Source: Dyella acidisoli (GTDB taxonomy: Bacteria > Pseudomonadota > Gammaproteobacteria > Xanthomonadales > Rhodanobacteraceae). From it: a stretch of 64,000 bases of DNA. The notes beneath the pieces are model-generated. The model had not been told where the DNA came from. It saw only the letters and a list, made by a program, of their open reading frames with translations, and did not search any database. Where the stretch lies: the NCBI RefSeq assembly GCF_030160295.1, contig NZ_BSOB01000005.1:290568-354567 (forward strand), given 5' to 3'. Positions within the stretch are counted from its first letter, which is position 1, and each line of letters begins with the position of its first letter. A program made the translations under genes and the position numbers. This document shows positions 45,401 through 52,229 of this stretch, in pieces.

Positions 45401-47775
45401 TGCGCGGTAACCGTGCCAGCTGACCAGTTCACCATCCAGTGAACCTGTCCAGGCATGACCGTGGTGTTCTGCCCTAGGTTCGCGCTGGAGTTGATGTTCC
45501 ACGGATTAGGCACCTGATCCGCAAGCAGTGTGCCGGTAACCGGATCGTTGGGCTGGCCGTTGATCAGCAGGCGCACCGACGGACAGTTACTGAAGGCATT
45601 CTCTTGAATCGGCGTGCCTGCGGTGTATTCGTAAGCACGGTTCCAGTGATGCGCCAAGTGCACAACCGGCTTCACCGAATACGATATCCAGTTGGCCTGA
45701 TAGATGTAGTAGAGCAAGCGCGGGAAGCGATTCGCGTCGGTCGAGGAGTAACCCAGCGAACGCACGAAGTTCGTCATGTTGGGCTGGTTCTGGTATTCGG
45801 CCCACAGGCTGACCTCGCCCGGCGATTCAGCGAAATACCACTGCGCCATGCCGAAGGCATTGGCCGCCCTGCCCTTACGCCAGTCATCGAGATACGGTGC
45901 GGCAAACGCAAGCTCGTAGTCATAGGCCAGGCCACGACCCGTGCCCATGTTGTCCCAATACTCAGCGCCAAAGGCCGGATTGTTCGGGTTCTGCTGCTTG
46001 TTGCCGGCCTCGCAACCAGCGCCGTCGCATTCGTCGATCAAACCGAATGAAGGACTGTACGTGCGATCAGCGCTGCCGCGCGGGTTGATGTTGTCCCACG
46101 TGGTCTCAATGGTGCCGAGCTCACTCGCAAGCGTCGTATTCATGCCACCGTTGTCCCGCTCCCAATCGAGAATGGACGGATGGCTACGATCGCGGATGAT
46201 CATGTCGCGATGCAGTTCCTGCTTCAGCTGCTGATCGTCGGCGGTCGGATTGGAACTGGCATTCCAGTAGCCCTCACCATCGCCGCTGGGCTGATCAATC
46301 ATGATGCCGTAGGCATCTGCGGCCTCCACCAGTTCTACACTGCTGGTCGAGTGCCCAGGTCGCCAGATGTTGCCGCCTTGTGCCGCGATCTGCGCCATGT
46401 CGCGCCACACTTGTTCGTCGGGAACCGACGATCCCAGCGCCGGATAGTCGTAGCGGCCCGAGCCGCCCCACAGATAGACGGCGTGGCCATTGAAATAAGG
46501 AAAGTTCGCATCCCATGTAATCGTGCGAATACCCAGCGTGTCCTGCGTCGAATCGACCACGACACCGTTCACGCTGACGATGTGATAGACCTTGTACAGA
46601 TAAGGCGAACCGCACAAGACCGCGGGCGTGCCACAGGTTGCATTGTTCGGATACCACAAAGTTGGATTAGGTACCGTAATCTTCTGGTCGAACATCGGCG
46701 TTGCGCCGGACGGGAATGTACTGGCCGTCATCGCCGGCACGGTCTGTGTGACCGGCGGCGCTGTTACCACGACATTGCCCTTGGCGTCGACGATCTGCGT
46801 GGTCAAGGTGACTTGCTGCGCGGTCGATGTTTCATTCACCACATTGGTTTGCACATCGACGACCGCCGAAGCGGCCGTTGCAGTGCCTTGCGCAGTGGGA
46901 ACCTCGGATACCGTTCCAACATAGGTACCCCAGGTCTTCTGATTCGAATAGACATTTGGCGGGATATGCACCGGGTTGGTGACATACAGGTGTACGTTGC
47001 GGAACAAGCCCGCCATCGCCTGGCCGAAACGGAAAGCGCCGGAAAAGTTCGGTTGCTCATACCACGGCGCACCACGCGAAACGTCGATGGCAATGACGTT
47101 GTCGGTTTTGCCATCCGCGGTGATGTACGGTGTCAGATCGACAATGACCGGAACGAAACCCACTACGTGCGTAGCTTGCGCATCCGCCGCCACGGCGCTA
47201 ACGCCCTGCAGCAACGTACCGTTGATAAAGACCTGCACTCCGGTGTGCGAACCTTCAAGCTTCAGCAGGAACTTCTGCCCTGCGTATTTCGGGTCCACCT
47301 TGAAATGCAGGCGGTACCAGTTGAAGTTGCCTGTCAAAGACCCTTGGCCACCACCGGACGCCTGGTTGATGAAGGTGCGCGGGATATTGGCATCGTAGGG
47401 CAAGCCCACTTGCATCCAGTTGGCACTGGTATCGGAACTCTCGTTGAAGCCCGCCGTTGAGTAGGCCGTCGAATTATTGGAGTTCTCAAACCACCAGTTG
47501 CTCTGCGGCGCATTGGACGTGGAGCTTGCGTTCCCGATGTATTGGGGAATGCCTGCGGCGAGGTTGATCGTTTGGCGCTGCGAAATGGGCAGTGTCGGCT
47601 CGACCTGTTGGGCTGCGGCGTAACCAGCGCTCAAGAACGCCAACAGCACAAGAAGCATCGTAAAGAGCTTCCGTGCCGGGCTTGCCTTTGTGGAACCACC
47701 GCAATCTACCTCACGACCATGAAAGGCAAGATTGCACTTCCCAGCCACGAATGCCCAATAAGTATTCAGTCCCAC
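39439..47775 (-). CDS. Giant secreted multidomain glycoside hydrolase: GH2-like, Ig, F5/8C, DUF1566, Fn3, malectin and GH64-like modules, about 2778 aa
   Basis: Signal segment MLLVLLAFLSAGYAAAQ at 40-56. Then, with rough residue positions: a GH2-like sandwich and barrel (60-875; NWYRLHFKVDPKYAG, GLFRNVHLYV, DMIIRDRSHPSILDWERDN); three Ig-like repeats (968-1235; YQWSDKNGPITGATSATY); F5/8 type C (1238-1395); DUF1566/Lcl-C-like (1395-1518, GLTWTRT, MRLPTQSEA); Ig (1520-1605); Fn3 (1607-1708); malectin-like (1715-1866); Fn3; malectin-like (1965-2115); two Fn3; Ig; GH64-like beta-1,3-glucanase (2385-2778; YVEILGNDPATGKL, GRIYISEGNPLYMSI, WYEFNY, TTQVNQFGLPLLLDVWG). It probably binds and cuts fungal or plant beta-glucan outside the cell. 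GTG at 47775 follows AGGGGGACGACT; ATG at 47658 is a possible alternative. Confidence 0.85.
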   Translation of the reverse strand: MGLNTYWAFVAGKCNLAFHGREVDCGGSTKASPARKLFTMLLVLLAFLSAGYAAAQQVEPTLPISQRQTINLAAGIPQYIGNASSTSNAPQSNWWFENSNNSTAYSTAGFNESSDTSANWMQVGLPYDANIPRTFINQASGGGQGSLTGNFNWYRLHFKVDPKYAGQKFLLKLEGSHTGVQVFINGTLLQGVSAVAADAQATHVVGFVPVIVDLTPYITADGKTDNVIAIDVSRGAPWYEQPNFSGAFRFGQAMAGLFRNVHLYVTNPVHIPPNVYSNQKTWGTYVGTVSEVPTAQGTATAASAVVDVQTNVVNETSTAQQVTLTTQIVDAKGNVVVTAPPVTQTVPAMTASTFPSGATPMFDQKITVPNPTLWYPNNATCGTPAVLCGSPYLYKVYHIVSVNGVVVDSTQDTLGIRTITWDANFPYFNGHAVYLWGGSGRYDYPALGSSVPDEQVWRDMAQIAAQGGNIWRPGHSTSSVELVEAADAYGIMIDQPSGDGEGYWNASSNPTADDQQLKQELHRDMIIRDRSHPSILDWERDNGGMNTTLASELGTIETTWDNINPRGSADRTYSPSFGLIDECDGAGCEAGNKQQNPNNPAFGAEYWDNMGTGRGLAYDYELAFAAPYLDDWRKGRAANAFGMAQWYFAESPGEVSLWAEYQNQPNMTNFVRSLGYSSTDANRFPRLLYYIYQANWISYSVKPVVHLAHHWNRAYEYTAGTPIQENAFSNCPSVRLLINGQPNDPVTGTLLADQVPNPWNINSSANLGQNTTVMPGQVHWMVNWSAGTVTAQCLDANGNPVAGVSDTQTTAGAESKIVLSVVSDLTKPDGTSFQWTANGSDAAFVVAQVQDANGNLVPTAADNVTFSVTGPATYMGGTQQIVADPTLTNYYQDAFSQANSTVIQGLPYAFFHSPGDPELNFEGGLQKIALRSTFTPGTVTVTASAPGLQSASVTLSSVAPVAPSQSQAPVIIVPPVNEAATSGYPATFSVVASGSGTLSYQWSDKNGPITGATSATYTTPATTAADNGDTFTVTIASSSGTVTSTPVALSVDAPANVVITTQPISQAVVVGDSATLTVAATGSPQLTYQWYQVGSGAIAGATQASYTTSVFATAGTESFYVVVTNALGSVQSNTVAVTVGAATPVSFTTQPASTIVPVNEPVQFTAVVAGSAPYTYQWQFTPPGGSATILTSGSQQSNSLTYTIPAVSVANVGTYTVTVNNAASASATSNAAKITLAPPGVNLALDALATSSSTQNACNDATTTPPYSGTNCLGPENAVDGSLSTRWGSATAGAPPTPAVPGVDPSWLQVDLGSVQPFNTVIINWENAYATQYQILYSTDGNSWKTAYSTTTGAGGTETLGFPTVSARYVRLNGTQRATQYGYSVYEFQVYNVPQCGGASERYTVNASNASLVTDNLTGLTWTRTVTTDTTPGSQFTGVNAQTYCAGINMRLPTQSEAQSIGGVNNATCAFSGTWSTWTSTVDPNDSTKTAVVNFDGTSAYQVTNNYPGATLCTSGTDAGAAPAITVQPANQNVAVGQAATFSVTATGLGTLSYQWSKNGSAIVGATSASYTTPATTTADNGAVFSVAVGDVFGTTNSNSATLTAQVNSCSAVPSAPGTLAVGANGSNQVNLTWGASTAGSACTVSYTIYRSTVAGFTPSSANQIATSNGTTYSDTSVAAGTTYYYIVEATDAAGASAASNTATATTSASTCTTNCGGSDAIAISAGGPAAGNFAADEDFNGGTASGSNATINVNGVTNPAPQSVYQHQRFGNFTYTLPGLTPGTSYVVRLHFDEFYWTQAGQRVFNVGINGTQVLTNFDVLAAAGGQNIAIAEQFSATANAQGQIVLQFATVKDNAEVNGIEIENATTTNTPPNAPSNLSATVASSSQINLSWTASATSGVTYTVFRNGTAVANNLTGTTYSDTGLTSSATYSYTIEAVDAVGTSVASNTATATTFDVDCVSGCGSDVLAISAGGSASGSYVADEYFNGGAASGTGSTINTAGVTNPAPQSVYQHQRVGNNFTYTLPGLTAGASYLVRLHFAEFYWTKAGQRVFNVSINGTQVLSNFDIVATAGGQDIAIVEPFTTTANAQGQIVLQFTTVTDNAEINGIEVVAPPPGSPSNLAVTPVSTSQINLSWTASSASGVVYDIFRSTTAGFTPTSANQIATATGNSYSDTGLTQNTTYYYVVEASNTTGTSAPSTQASTSTLSIPSAPANLTATSASSSEIDLSWAASATSGVTYTVTRNGAVIANGLDGTTYSDTGLTASTAYSYTVEAVNAAGTSPASNTAVATTSALPTATVPSITTAPINQTVTIGRTATFSVVASGSSLAYQWYKNGTAITGATSASYTTPGTTYPDNTSSFTVAVSNSAGSVTSSAAALSVNLAPSYTVVPGFIVTDLNNNTNGAWADNQIYVEILGNDPATGKLAWVNYDGTITLANVSDNTAANALVGPNGQTYPNYAFTLAQANHQLKLPPITSGRIYISEGNPLYMSIMAGANGGNNGYAGPNPQNATDPNINVHYDWYEFNYAANGGIYINTTQVNQFGLPLLLDVWGANETYHMQVGINESIANLDQEYISQTPAAFHTPTPSNLRILSPAETTFNAGGPNGNYFDSYIANAWTQYSSTPVTLTVNGRQFTGKASASTLTFTEVNPSAANVGETFVVQQPSTQDVLLCAGTMANGVAGSTPQQQDENAIQLQLENQICAATNRGVLQAPANWATATTYYQSSPANFYSQFWHQHSVSGLAYGFSYDDNNNQSTTITTQQPEHMAFGIGW

Positions 47776-48267
47776 AGTCGTCCCCCTTTGCACATCCAGA
47801 GCTTCGGAATCGAGTCCTGCCAAAGCCCAGCCAACGCCCGACGCACGCGAAGAAGCGCGCAAGTTGGGGGTAAACCCCAACACATTCGTGCCGACCTACA
47901 TCCCAATACTGAGGACAGATGCGTAGTCCGTGGACTTGTCCCGACTGACCTCAGATGAGTGGCGGAATCATCCGCGCTGCTCGTGATCGCTGCAATGCAG
48001 AAAGGAATTTTTTTACGTACCCTTTCGGGTACATCTTTGAGTAATGCGATGCACTACTCATTTAGATGTCTAAATTTAGAAAACGCGAACTGCAACATAA
48101 AAGACACAAATAAGCGACTGAAAGCCGATCGAATTATTCGAAAGCTTCGTGTCAGGTCGTTGCGTGAAATGTGTAAATGATGCGGTGGACAGCCGTTGAA
48201 GAACTTGACGGGGAAGATGCTGACGTCGATGACGGGGTGCAGAAGGGATAAAGCGGATCAGACTTCG
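47776..48267. other. 492-bp AT-rich upstream region of the glucanase gene, with three palindromes
   Basis: Contains GTTGGGG-GTAAA-CCCCAAC (47863-47881), GTACCC-TTTC-GGGTAC (48017-48032) and the AT-rich palindrome ATTTAGA-TG-TCTAAAT (48060-48075). The GTACCC hairpin has its T-run on the wrong side for a terminator in either direction. The last palindrome, about 285 bases before the glucanase start, looks like a regulator site. No gene supported. Confidence 0.55.
48060..48075. promoter_or_regulatory. Possible operator, 7-2-7 palindrome
   Basis: ATTTAGA-TG-TCTAAAT, perfect in both arms, in the only markedly AT-rich stretch nearby. It could control the glucanase gene to the left; the cognate factor is unknown. 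Confidence 0.4.
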
Positions 48268-48612
48268 CTAGCCGTCCGCACAAAACACATCGAACAGCGT
48301 TGCCATAAGCGTATGCACACGGTCGTCGCTGATGCAGTAATAGATGGACTGGCCTTCGCGGCGCCCTTTCACAAGGCCTTCCCGCCGAAGCAGCGATAGA
48401 TGTTGCGAGACGACGCTCTGCCCCAAGTCCAGCGTTTCGGCCAGATCGTTCACTGAGCGCTCGCCATCTACCATTTGGCACAGCAGCAGCAGGCGGTTCT
48501 GGTTGGCGATTGCCTTCAGCACGTCTACGGCATCTTCGGCCCGCTCATGCATGGCCTGAATGTCCAGGTTGCTCTTTCGCGCTTTAGCTGCAGTTTTTTT
48601 TGCCGGCTTCAT
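48268..48612 (-). CDS. bigR: BigR/SqrR-type ArsR-family sulfide-responsive repressor, 114 aa
   Basis: A winged-helix ArsR domain with LKAIANQNRLLLLCQM and LGQSVVSQHLSLLRREGLV. Two cysteines, Cys45 and Cys111, are 66 residues apart, the same spacing as the thiol-switch pair of Xylella BigR (42 and 108), which forms a disulfide or polysulfide bridge and releases DNA. Its ATG overlaps the stop of the Blh gene upstream by four bases. It closes an operon YedE-YeeE-Blh-BigR behind a palindromic operator at 50358. The N-terminus is Lys/Ala-rich. Confidence 0.88.
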   Translation of the reverse strand: MKPAKKTAAKARKSNLDIQAMHERAEDAVDVLKAIANQNRLLLLCQMVDGERSVNDLAETLDLGQSVVSQHLSLLRREGLVKGRREGQSIYYCISDDRVHTLMATLFDVFCADG

Positions 48613-49475
48613 AGTGCGTCCAACGGAATCTTGATGTAGCGAATGCCGTTGCCTTCTGGCAAGGGAAGATGTCCGGCACGCATGTTCACTTGTACTGCCG
48701 GAAGTAGCAGCCGAGGCATGCTGAGTGTCGCATCGCGTGCTTTGCGCATTTGCACAAAGTCATCCTCGGTCACACCTTCGTGCAAATGAATGTTGTTCCG
48801 GCGCTCTTCGCCGACGGTGGTTTCATAACGGTATTCATTACGCCCCGCCGGTTTGTAGTCGTGGCACATGAATAGCCGCGTTTCATCGGGCAGCTGAAAC
48901 AATCTCTGGATGGATTGATAGAGCACGCGCGCGTCACCACCGGGAAAATCGCAACGCGCGGAGCCGTAGTCGGGCATCAATAGCGTGTCGCCTGCAAACG
49001 CCGCATCACCGATCACATGGGTCATGCAGGCAGGCGTATGGCCTGGCGTTTGAATGGCCACTGCTTGAATGCTGCCAACGTAATAGCGCTCCCCATCCTT
49101 GAATAGATGGTCAAACTGGCTGCCATCGCGCTGAAACTCAGTGCCCGCATTGAACAGCTTTCCAAAAACCTCCTGCACATCAAGCACGCGCTCACCAATG
49201 CCGAGCTTGCCTCCGAGTCGCGATTGCAGATAAGGCGCAGCCGATAGGTGATCCGCGTGTACATGGGTTTCGATCAACCATTCGACCGTCAAGGCGCAAG
49301 CATCGACGAACGATGCCATGGCGTCGGCTGACGCATGTCCCGTACGACCCGAGACAGGATCGTAATCGAGCACACTGTCGATGATGGCCGCTTTTCGCTC
49401 TTCCGGATCCCACACCACATAGCTGAAGGTGTTAGTGGATTCGTCGAAGAATGCTTTGACTTCAGGACGCTTCAC
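48609..49475 (-). CDS. blh: Blh-type metallo-beta-lactamase-fold sulfur dioxygenase, 288 aa
   Basis: The metal site HVHADHLS near residue 71, PGHTPACMTH near 145 and AGDTLLMPDYG near 162 mark a glyoxalase-II/ETHE1-like persulfide dioxygenase. CHDYKP near 205 supplies a further His. In Xylella and Agrobacterium Blh belongs to the BigR operon and oxidises persulfide made from H2S; the gene order here matches. It lies 16 bases downstream of the YeeE/YedE gene and overlaps bigR. Confidence 0.88.
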   Translation of the reverse strand: MKRPEVKAFFDESTNTFSYVVWDPEERKAAIIDSVLDYDPVSGRTGHASADAMASFVDACALTVEWLIETHVHADHLSAAPYLQSRLGGKLGIGERVLDVQEVFGKLFNAGTEFQRDGSQFDHLFKDGERYYVGSIQAVAIQTPGHTPACMTHVIGDAAFAGDTLLMPDYGSARCDFPGGDARVLYQSIQRLFQLPDETRLFMCHDYKPAGRNEYRYETTVGEERRNNIHLHEGVTEDDFVQMRKARDATLSMPRLLLPAVQVNMRAGHLPLPEGNGIRYIKIPLDAL

Positions 49476-49491
49476 GTTTCAATGCCTCATA

Positions 49492-49914
49492 TCAACGGCG
49501 CTTTACGCCAGTCGGAAGCTGGCCGGCCAACCACCAGCCTGCGACCATCGCAGCCACCAGAATCCAAACCGATAAGGCACCGCCGCTTAGCGATACCAAT
49601 GCAGGGCCAGGGCAATAACCAGCCACACCCCAGCCTATGCCGAACAAAGCCGCGCCAGTTAGCAAACGAAGATCGATGCGATGCGTATCCGGCAAATGGA
49701 ATCGACTATCCAACCATGGCTTTGCGCGACGCAGTACAAGCCGGTATCCGATCATCGCGGTCAGCACTGCACCGCCTATCACGAACAGCAGCCGCGGGTT
49801 CCATGCACCAAAGATATCCAGGAAGCCGAGCACGACGGACGGCTGTGTCATGCCACCTAAAACCAGGCCAAGGCCAAACAGCAAGCCAGCCAGGACGGCC
49901 ATTACGTTTCTCAT
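49492..49914 (-). CDS. YeeE/YedE-family membrane protein (second half-transporter), 140 aa
   Basis: Four hydrophobic segments with GLLFGLGLVLGGMTQPSVVLGFLD and FGIGWGVAGYCPGPALVSL, the signature of the second half of the YeeE/YedE (sulf_transp) fold. The conserved Cys in GYCPGP probably handles a sulfur species. Start 49914 is set by TAATG coupling to the preceding half; a longer frame to 50046 runs through that gene. It works with the partner half in uptake or exchange of sulfur compounds at the inner membrane. Confidence 0.87.
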   Translation of the reverse strand: MRNVMAVLAGLLFGLGLVLGGMTQPSVVLGFLDIFGAWNPRLLFVIGGAVLTAMIGYRLVLRRAKPWLDSRFHLPDTHRIDLRLLTGAALFGIGWGVAGYCPGPALVSLSGGALSVWILVAAMVAGWWLAGQLPTGVKRR

Positions 49915-50342
49915 TAAAGAAGCCCCCTTGCTACATGGCGCAAGACAAAAACCGTGGCGATGCCGAATAGCATGAATACGACAGTCGCCAGCAGCGAGCG
50001 TGTTGAAAATCGCGCGATGCCGCAAACGCCATGACCACTCGTGCAACCACTACCTAGCCGAGTACCAAAGCCAACCAGCAACCCGGCAACGGCCATCGCC
50101 GACCACCCGACTTGAGGCATGCCGATACCGCCATTTCCCACAAATGGCATCAAGCACAGTGGCGCGATCAGCAGCCCGAGTATGAAAGCCCATCGCCATG
50201 ACCGGTCACCCCTTTTGGCGCCCAGCACCAGGCTGCTCGCGATGCCGCTGATGCCGGCAACGCGCCCTAGTGCGCTCATCAGCAACACCGCCGCCAAGCC
50301 GATCAAGACACCACCCATAACAGAGAGAAACCAAAGCTGCAT
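49914..50342 (-). CDS. YeeE/YedE-family membrane protein (first half-transporter), 142 aa
   Basis: Four hydrophobic segments and the family motif GSGCTSGHGVCGIARFS near residue 100, with two cysteines thought to pass thiosulfate or sulfide. It is the first gene of the bigR operon. ATG at 50342 is chosen over TTG at 50348; the ribosome-binding site is poor. The palindromic operator sits 16 bases upstream. Confidence 0.87.
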   Translation of the reverse strand: MQLWFLSVMGGVLIGLAAVLLMSALGRVAGISGIASSLVLGAKRGDRSWRWAFILGLLIAPLCLMPFVGNGGIGMPQVGWSAMAVAGLLVGFGTRLGSGCTSGHGVCGIARFSTRSLLATVVFMLFGIATVFVLRHVARGLL

Positions 50343-50357
50343 AACCAAGACATTAAC

Positions 50358-50377
50358 ATATTAGATAATTCTAATAT
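50358..50377 (-). promoter_or_regulatory. Palindromic BigR-type operator
   Basis: ATATTAG-ATAATT-CTAATAT: perfect 7-bp arms in an AT-rich promoter, 16 bases before the first gene of the YeeE/YedE-blh-bigR operon. It has the TTAGAATNNTCTAA-like character of ArsR/BigR sites, so I infer autorepression by BigR. Confidence 0.65.
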
Positions 50378-50517
50378 TATGATGGATGCACTCAGGATGC
50401 AAGCTACCCACTCACGCATCACATGTACTGTTTGCTTCCTATATAACCTCATAGGTTATTGCTACGCCCAACTTCCCGGCTACCTTTGCATCAAGGCATC
50501 AGACATTGGAGCGGGCA

Positions 50518-50970
50518 ATGCGACTATCACTATGGAATTGTGCGATTTGCGCAGCGTTGATCGCGACTTCGGCGCAGGCGGGCCAGGAAGTGGGCGACTA
50601 TACGGGACTGCCTCAGGACCTGGCAGCCGCCGCAACGGCTTATGATCTCGCGCAGTTCAAATCCAACCGGCCCGAACTCGAGCGGCTCTTGGCCGATGAC
50701 TACACGTTGGCGGGTTCAAGCGGCAAAAACCAGACCAAGGCCGAATACATCGCCGATGCGGTAGCGCCGGGAAGCAGGACCACCTATGTCGCCATCACCC
50801 AGCAAGTACGCAAGGTATGGCCGAACGGTGCCGTGCTTGGTGGAATGGTCGATGCCAAGGGGTTCAACCGCGGCAAGGCCTATGCGATTCGGGCTCGCTT
50901 CGTCGACATTTGGGCGAAACGCGACGGTCGCTGGCAGTTGATCTTCACCCAGGTCAACGATGCTCCGTGA
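50518..50970 (+). CDS. Secreted DUF4440/SnoaL-like (NTF2 fold) protein, 150 aa
   Basis: Signal peptide ending near TSAQA. The mature part begins with a helix followed by LERLLADDYTLAGSSGKNQTKAEYIAD, and ends FVDIWAKRDGRWQLIFTQVN, both typical of DUF4440 NTF2-like proteins. Their function is usually unknown; a binding or isomerase pocket is likely. ATG at 50518 has GGAG eight bases upstream. Confidence 0.82.
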   Translation: MRLSLWNCAICAALIATSAQAGQEVGDYTGLPQDLAAAATAYDLAQFKSNRPELERLLADDYTLAGSSGKNQTKAEYIADAVAPGSRTTYVAITQQVRKVWPNGAVLGGMVDAKGFNRGKAYAIRARFVDIWAKRDGRWQLIFTQVNDAP

Positions 50971-51153
50971 AAGCGCGCCCTCTTGGAAAGCAGGCATCTT
51001 TCTGACGAACAGATAATACAGACGGCACGAGACATGCTTTCGAAGAAATAGGCGGCCAATCTAAGGAAAAAACAACGTACGCCCCGTCTGGGCAGGTCTA
51101 TAATCGGACCGTCTAACCCTGGTAACGGACCGTCTTCGGCCGAAGGGGGCTTT

Positions 51154-51927
51154 ATGGGTTTCGTAGCATTCGCGTACGGACTCCTCGTCTATCTCTTCTT
51201 TCTAGCCACGTTTCTGTACACGATCGGCTTTGTAGAAGGCATCCCTGGCATCAAGACTATCGACAGTGGCCTGGCCGGTCCGGCTTGGAGCGCTGTCATC
51301 ATCAACGCCGTGCTTTTGGGCATCTTTGCCGTACAGCACAGCGTCATGGCCCGTTCCGGATTCAAGCGATGGTGGACGCGCTACGTACCAGCGTCAGCCG
51401 AGCGCTCCACTTACGTGCTCGCTGCCAGCCTCGCGGTCGCCCTGCTCCTTTGGCAATGGCGTCCGCTTCCCGACGTCGTGTGGAGCGTGGATAACCTTGC
51501 GGGACGAATAGTGCTGCTATCCATTTCGGCGCTAGGCTGGATCGTGCTGCTTATATCCACGTTCCTGATCAATCATTTCGAACTGTTTGGCGTGCAGCAG
51601 ACATTCCAGCGCTGGCAAGGAACACCCGCCAAAACGCAGACTTTCAAAACGCCGGCTTTCTACAACTACGTTCGCCACCCGCTCTATCTGGGGTTCATCC
51701 TGGCATTCTGGGCGACACCGACCATGACTCAGGGGCATCTGCTCTTCGCGGTGGCGACTACCGGATACATCTTCGTTGGCATCTTCTTCGAAGAGCGGGA
51801 TCTGATCGCCAGCTTCGGCGAAGAGTACCGGCGCTACCGGAATCGGGTGCCGATGATTCTGCCGTTCTGGCCGAAGCACGAGAGGCCAAGGCCAAAGCCG
51901 ATAGGTACGCTCCGGCCCAGGCATTAA
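51154..51927 (+). CDS. mddA: Probable methanethiol S-methyltransferase (MddA), 257 aa
   Basis: The membrane protein has about five TM segments. YTIGFVEGIPGIKTIDSG, LLGIFAVQHSVMARSGFKRWW, VPASAERSTYVLAAS and STFLINHFELFGVQQ match MddA as I remember it. The C-terminal PAFYNYVRHPLYLGF and EERDLIASFGEEYRRYRNRVP are the SAM/substrate motifs of the isoprenylcysteine methyltransferase superfamily. MddA methylates methanethiol to dimethyl sulfide with SAM. The nearby sulfide cluster is consistent with sulfur detoxification. ATG at 51154 has GAAGGGGG upstream. Confidence 0.82.
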   Translation: MGFVAFAYGLLVYLFFLATFLYTIGFVEGIPGIKTIDSGLAGPAWSAVIINAVLLGIFAVQHSVMARSGFKRWWTRYVPASAERSTYVLAASLAVALLLWQWRPLPDVVWSVDNLAGRIVLLSISALGWIVLLISTFLINHFELFGVQQTFQRWQGTPAKTQTFKTPAFYNYVRHPLYLGFILAFWATPTMTQGHLLFAVATTGYIFVGIFFEERDLIASFGEEYRRYRNRVPMILPFWPKHERPRPKPIGTLRPRH

Positions 51928-51941
51928 AAGTCGCAGCGACG

Positions 51942-52178
51942 CTACTTCTGCTTGGACGGTTGCTGCTTGCGATATTCCGGAACTGGCAAGCCGCCCCAGC
52001 CCCAGTTCTCAAGCTCCACTTCGTCGATCGCCACGAAGGTGGAATCCATTGGTTTGCCGAGCACGTCCAGCAATAGCTGACTGACACCCTTGATAAGTGC
52101 AGCCTTCTCTTCGGCAGTGGCCGCACTGCGGCCCGGGGCCGAACCCTCGCGGGTGATCTTGATGTTTACGAAAGGCAT
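51942..52178 (-). CDS. 4-oxalocrotonate tautomerase family protein, 78 aa
   Basis: MPFVNIKITREG gives the catalytic Pro1 after Met removal. AEEKAALIKGVSQLLLDVLGKP and STFVAIDEVELENWGWGG follow the family. Such small enzymes tautomerise or dehalogenate keto acids; the C-terminal tail rich in Gln and Lys is longer than usual. Start 52178 has GGAGGAG upstream. That site directly follows the terminator hairpin of the SDR gene, leaving no room for a separate promoter. Confidence 0.85.
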   Translation of the reverse strand: MPFVNIKITREGSAPGRSAATAEEKAALIKGVSQLLLDVLGKPMDSTFVAIDEVELENWGWGGLPVPEYRKQQPSKQK

Positions 52179-52191
52179 GACGTTCTCCTCC

Positions 52192-52227
52192 AAAAAACGG
52201 GGTGAGCGAAATGCTCACCCCGTTTTG
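52192..52227 (-). terminator. Rho-independent terminator after the SDR gene (bidirectional shape)
   Basis: AACGGGGTGAGC and GCTCACCCCGTT form a 12-bp stem with a 5-base loop. On the minus strand TTTTTT follows the stem. It begins right after the SDR stop codon. Confidence 0.85.
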
Positions 52228-52229
52228 CC

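Noticed and set aside
48011..48035. GTACCC-TTTC-GGGTAC as a terminator
   Set aside because: The T-run precedes the stem on the plus strand and becomes an A-run on the minus strand, so it is on the wrong side in both directions.
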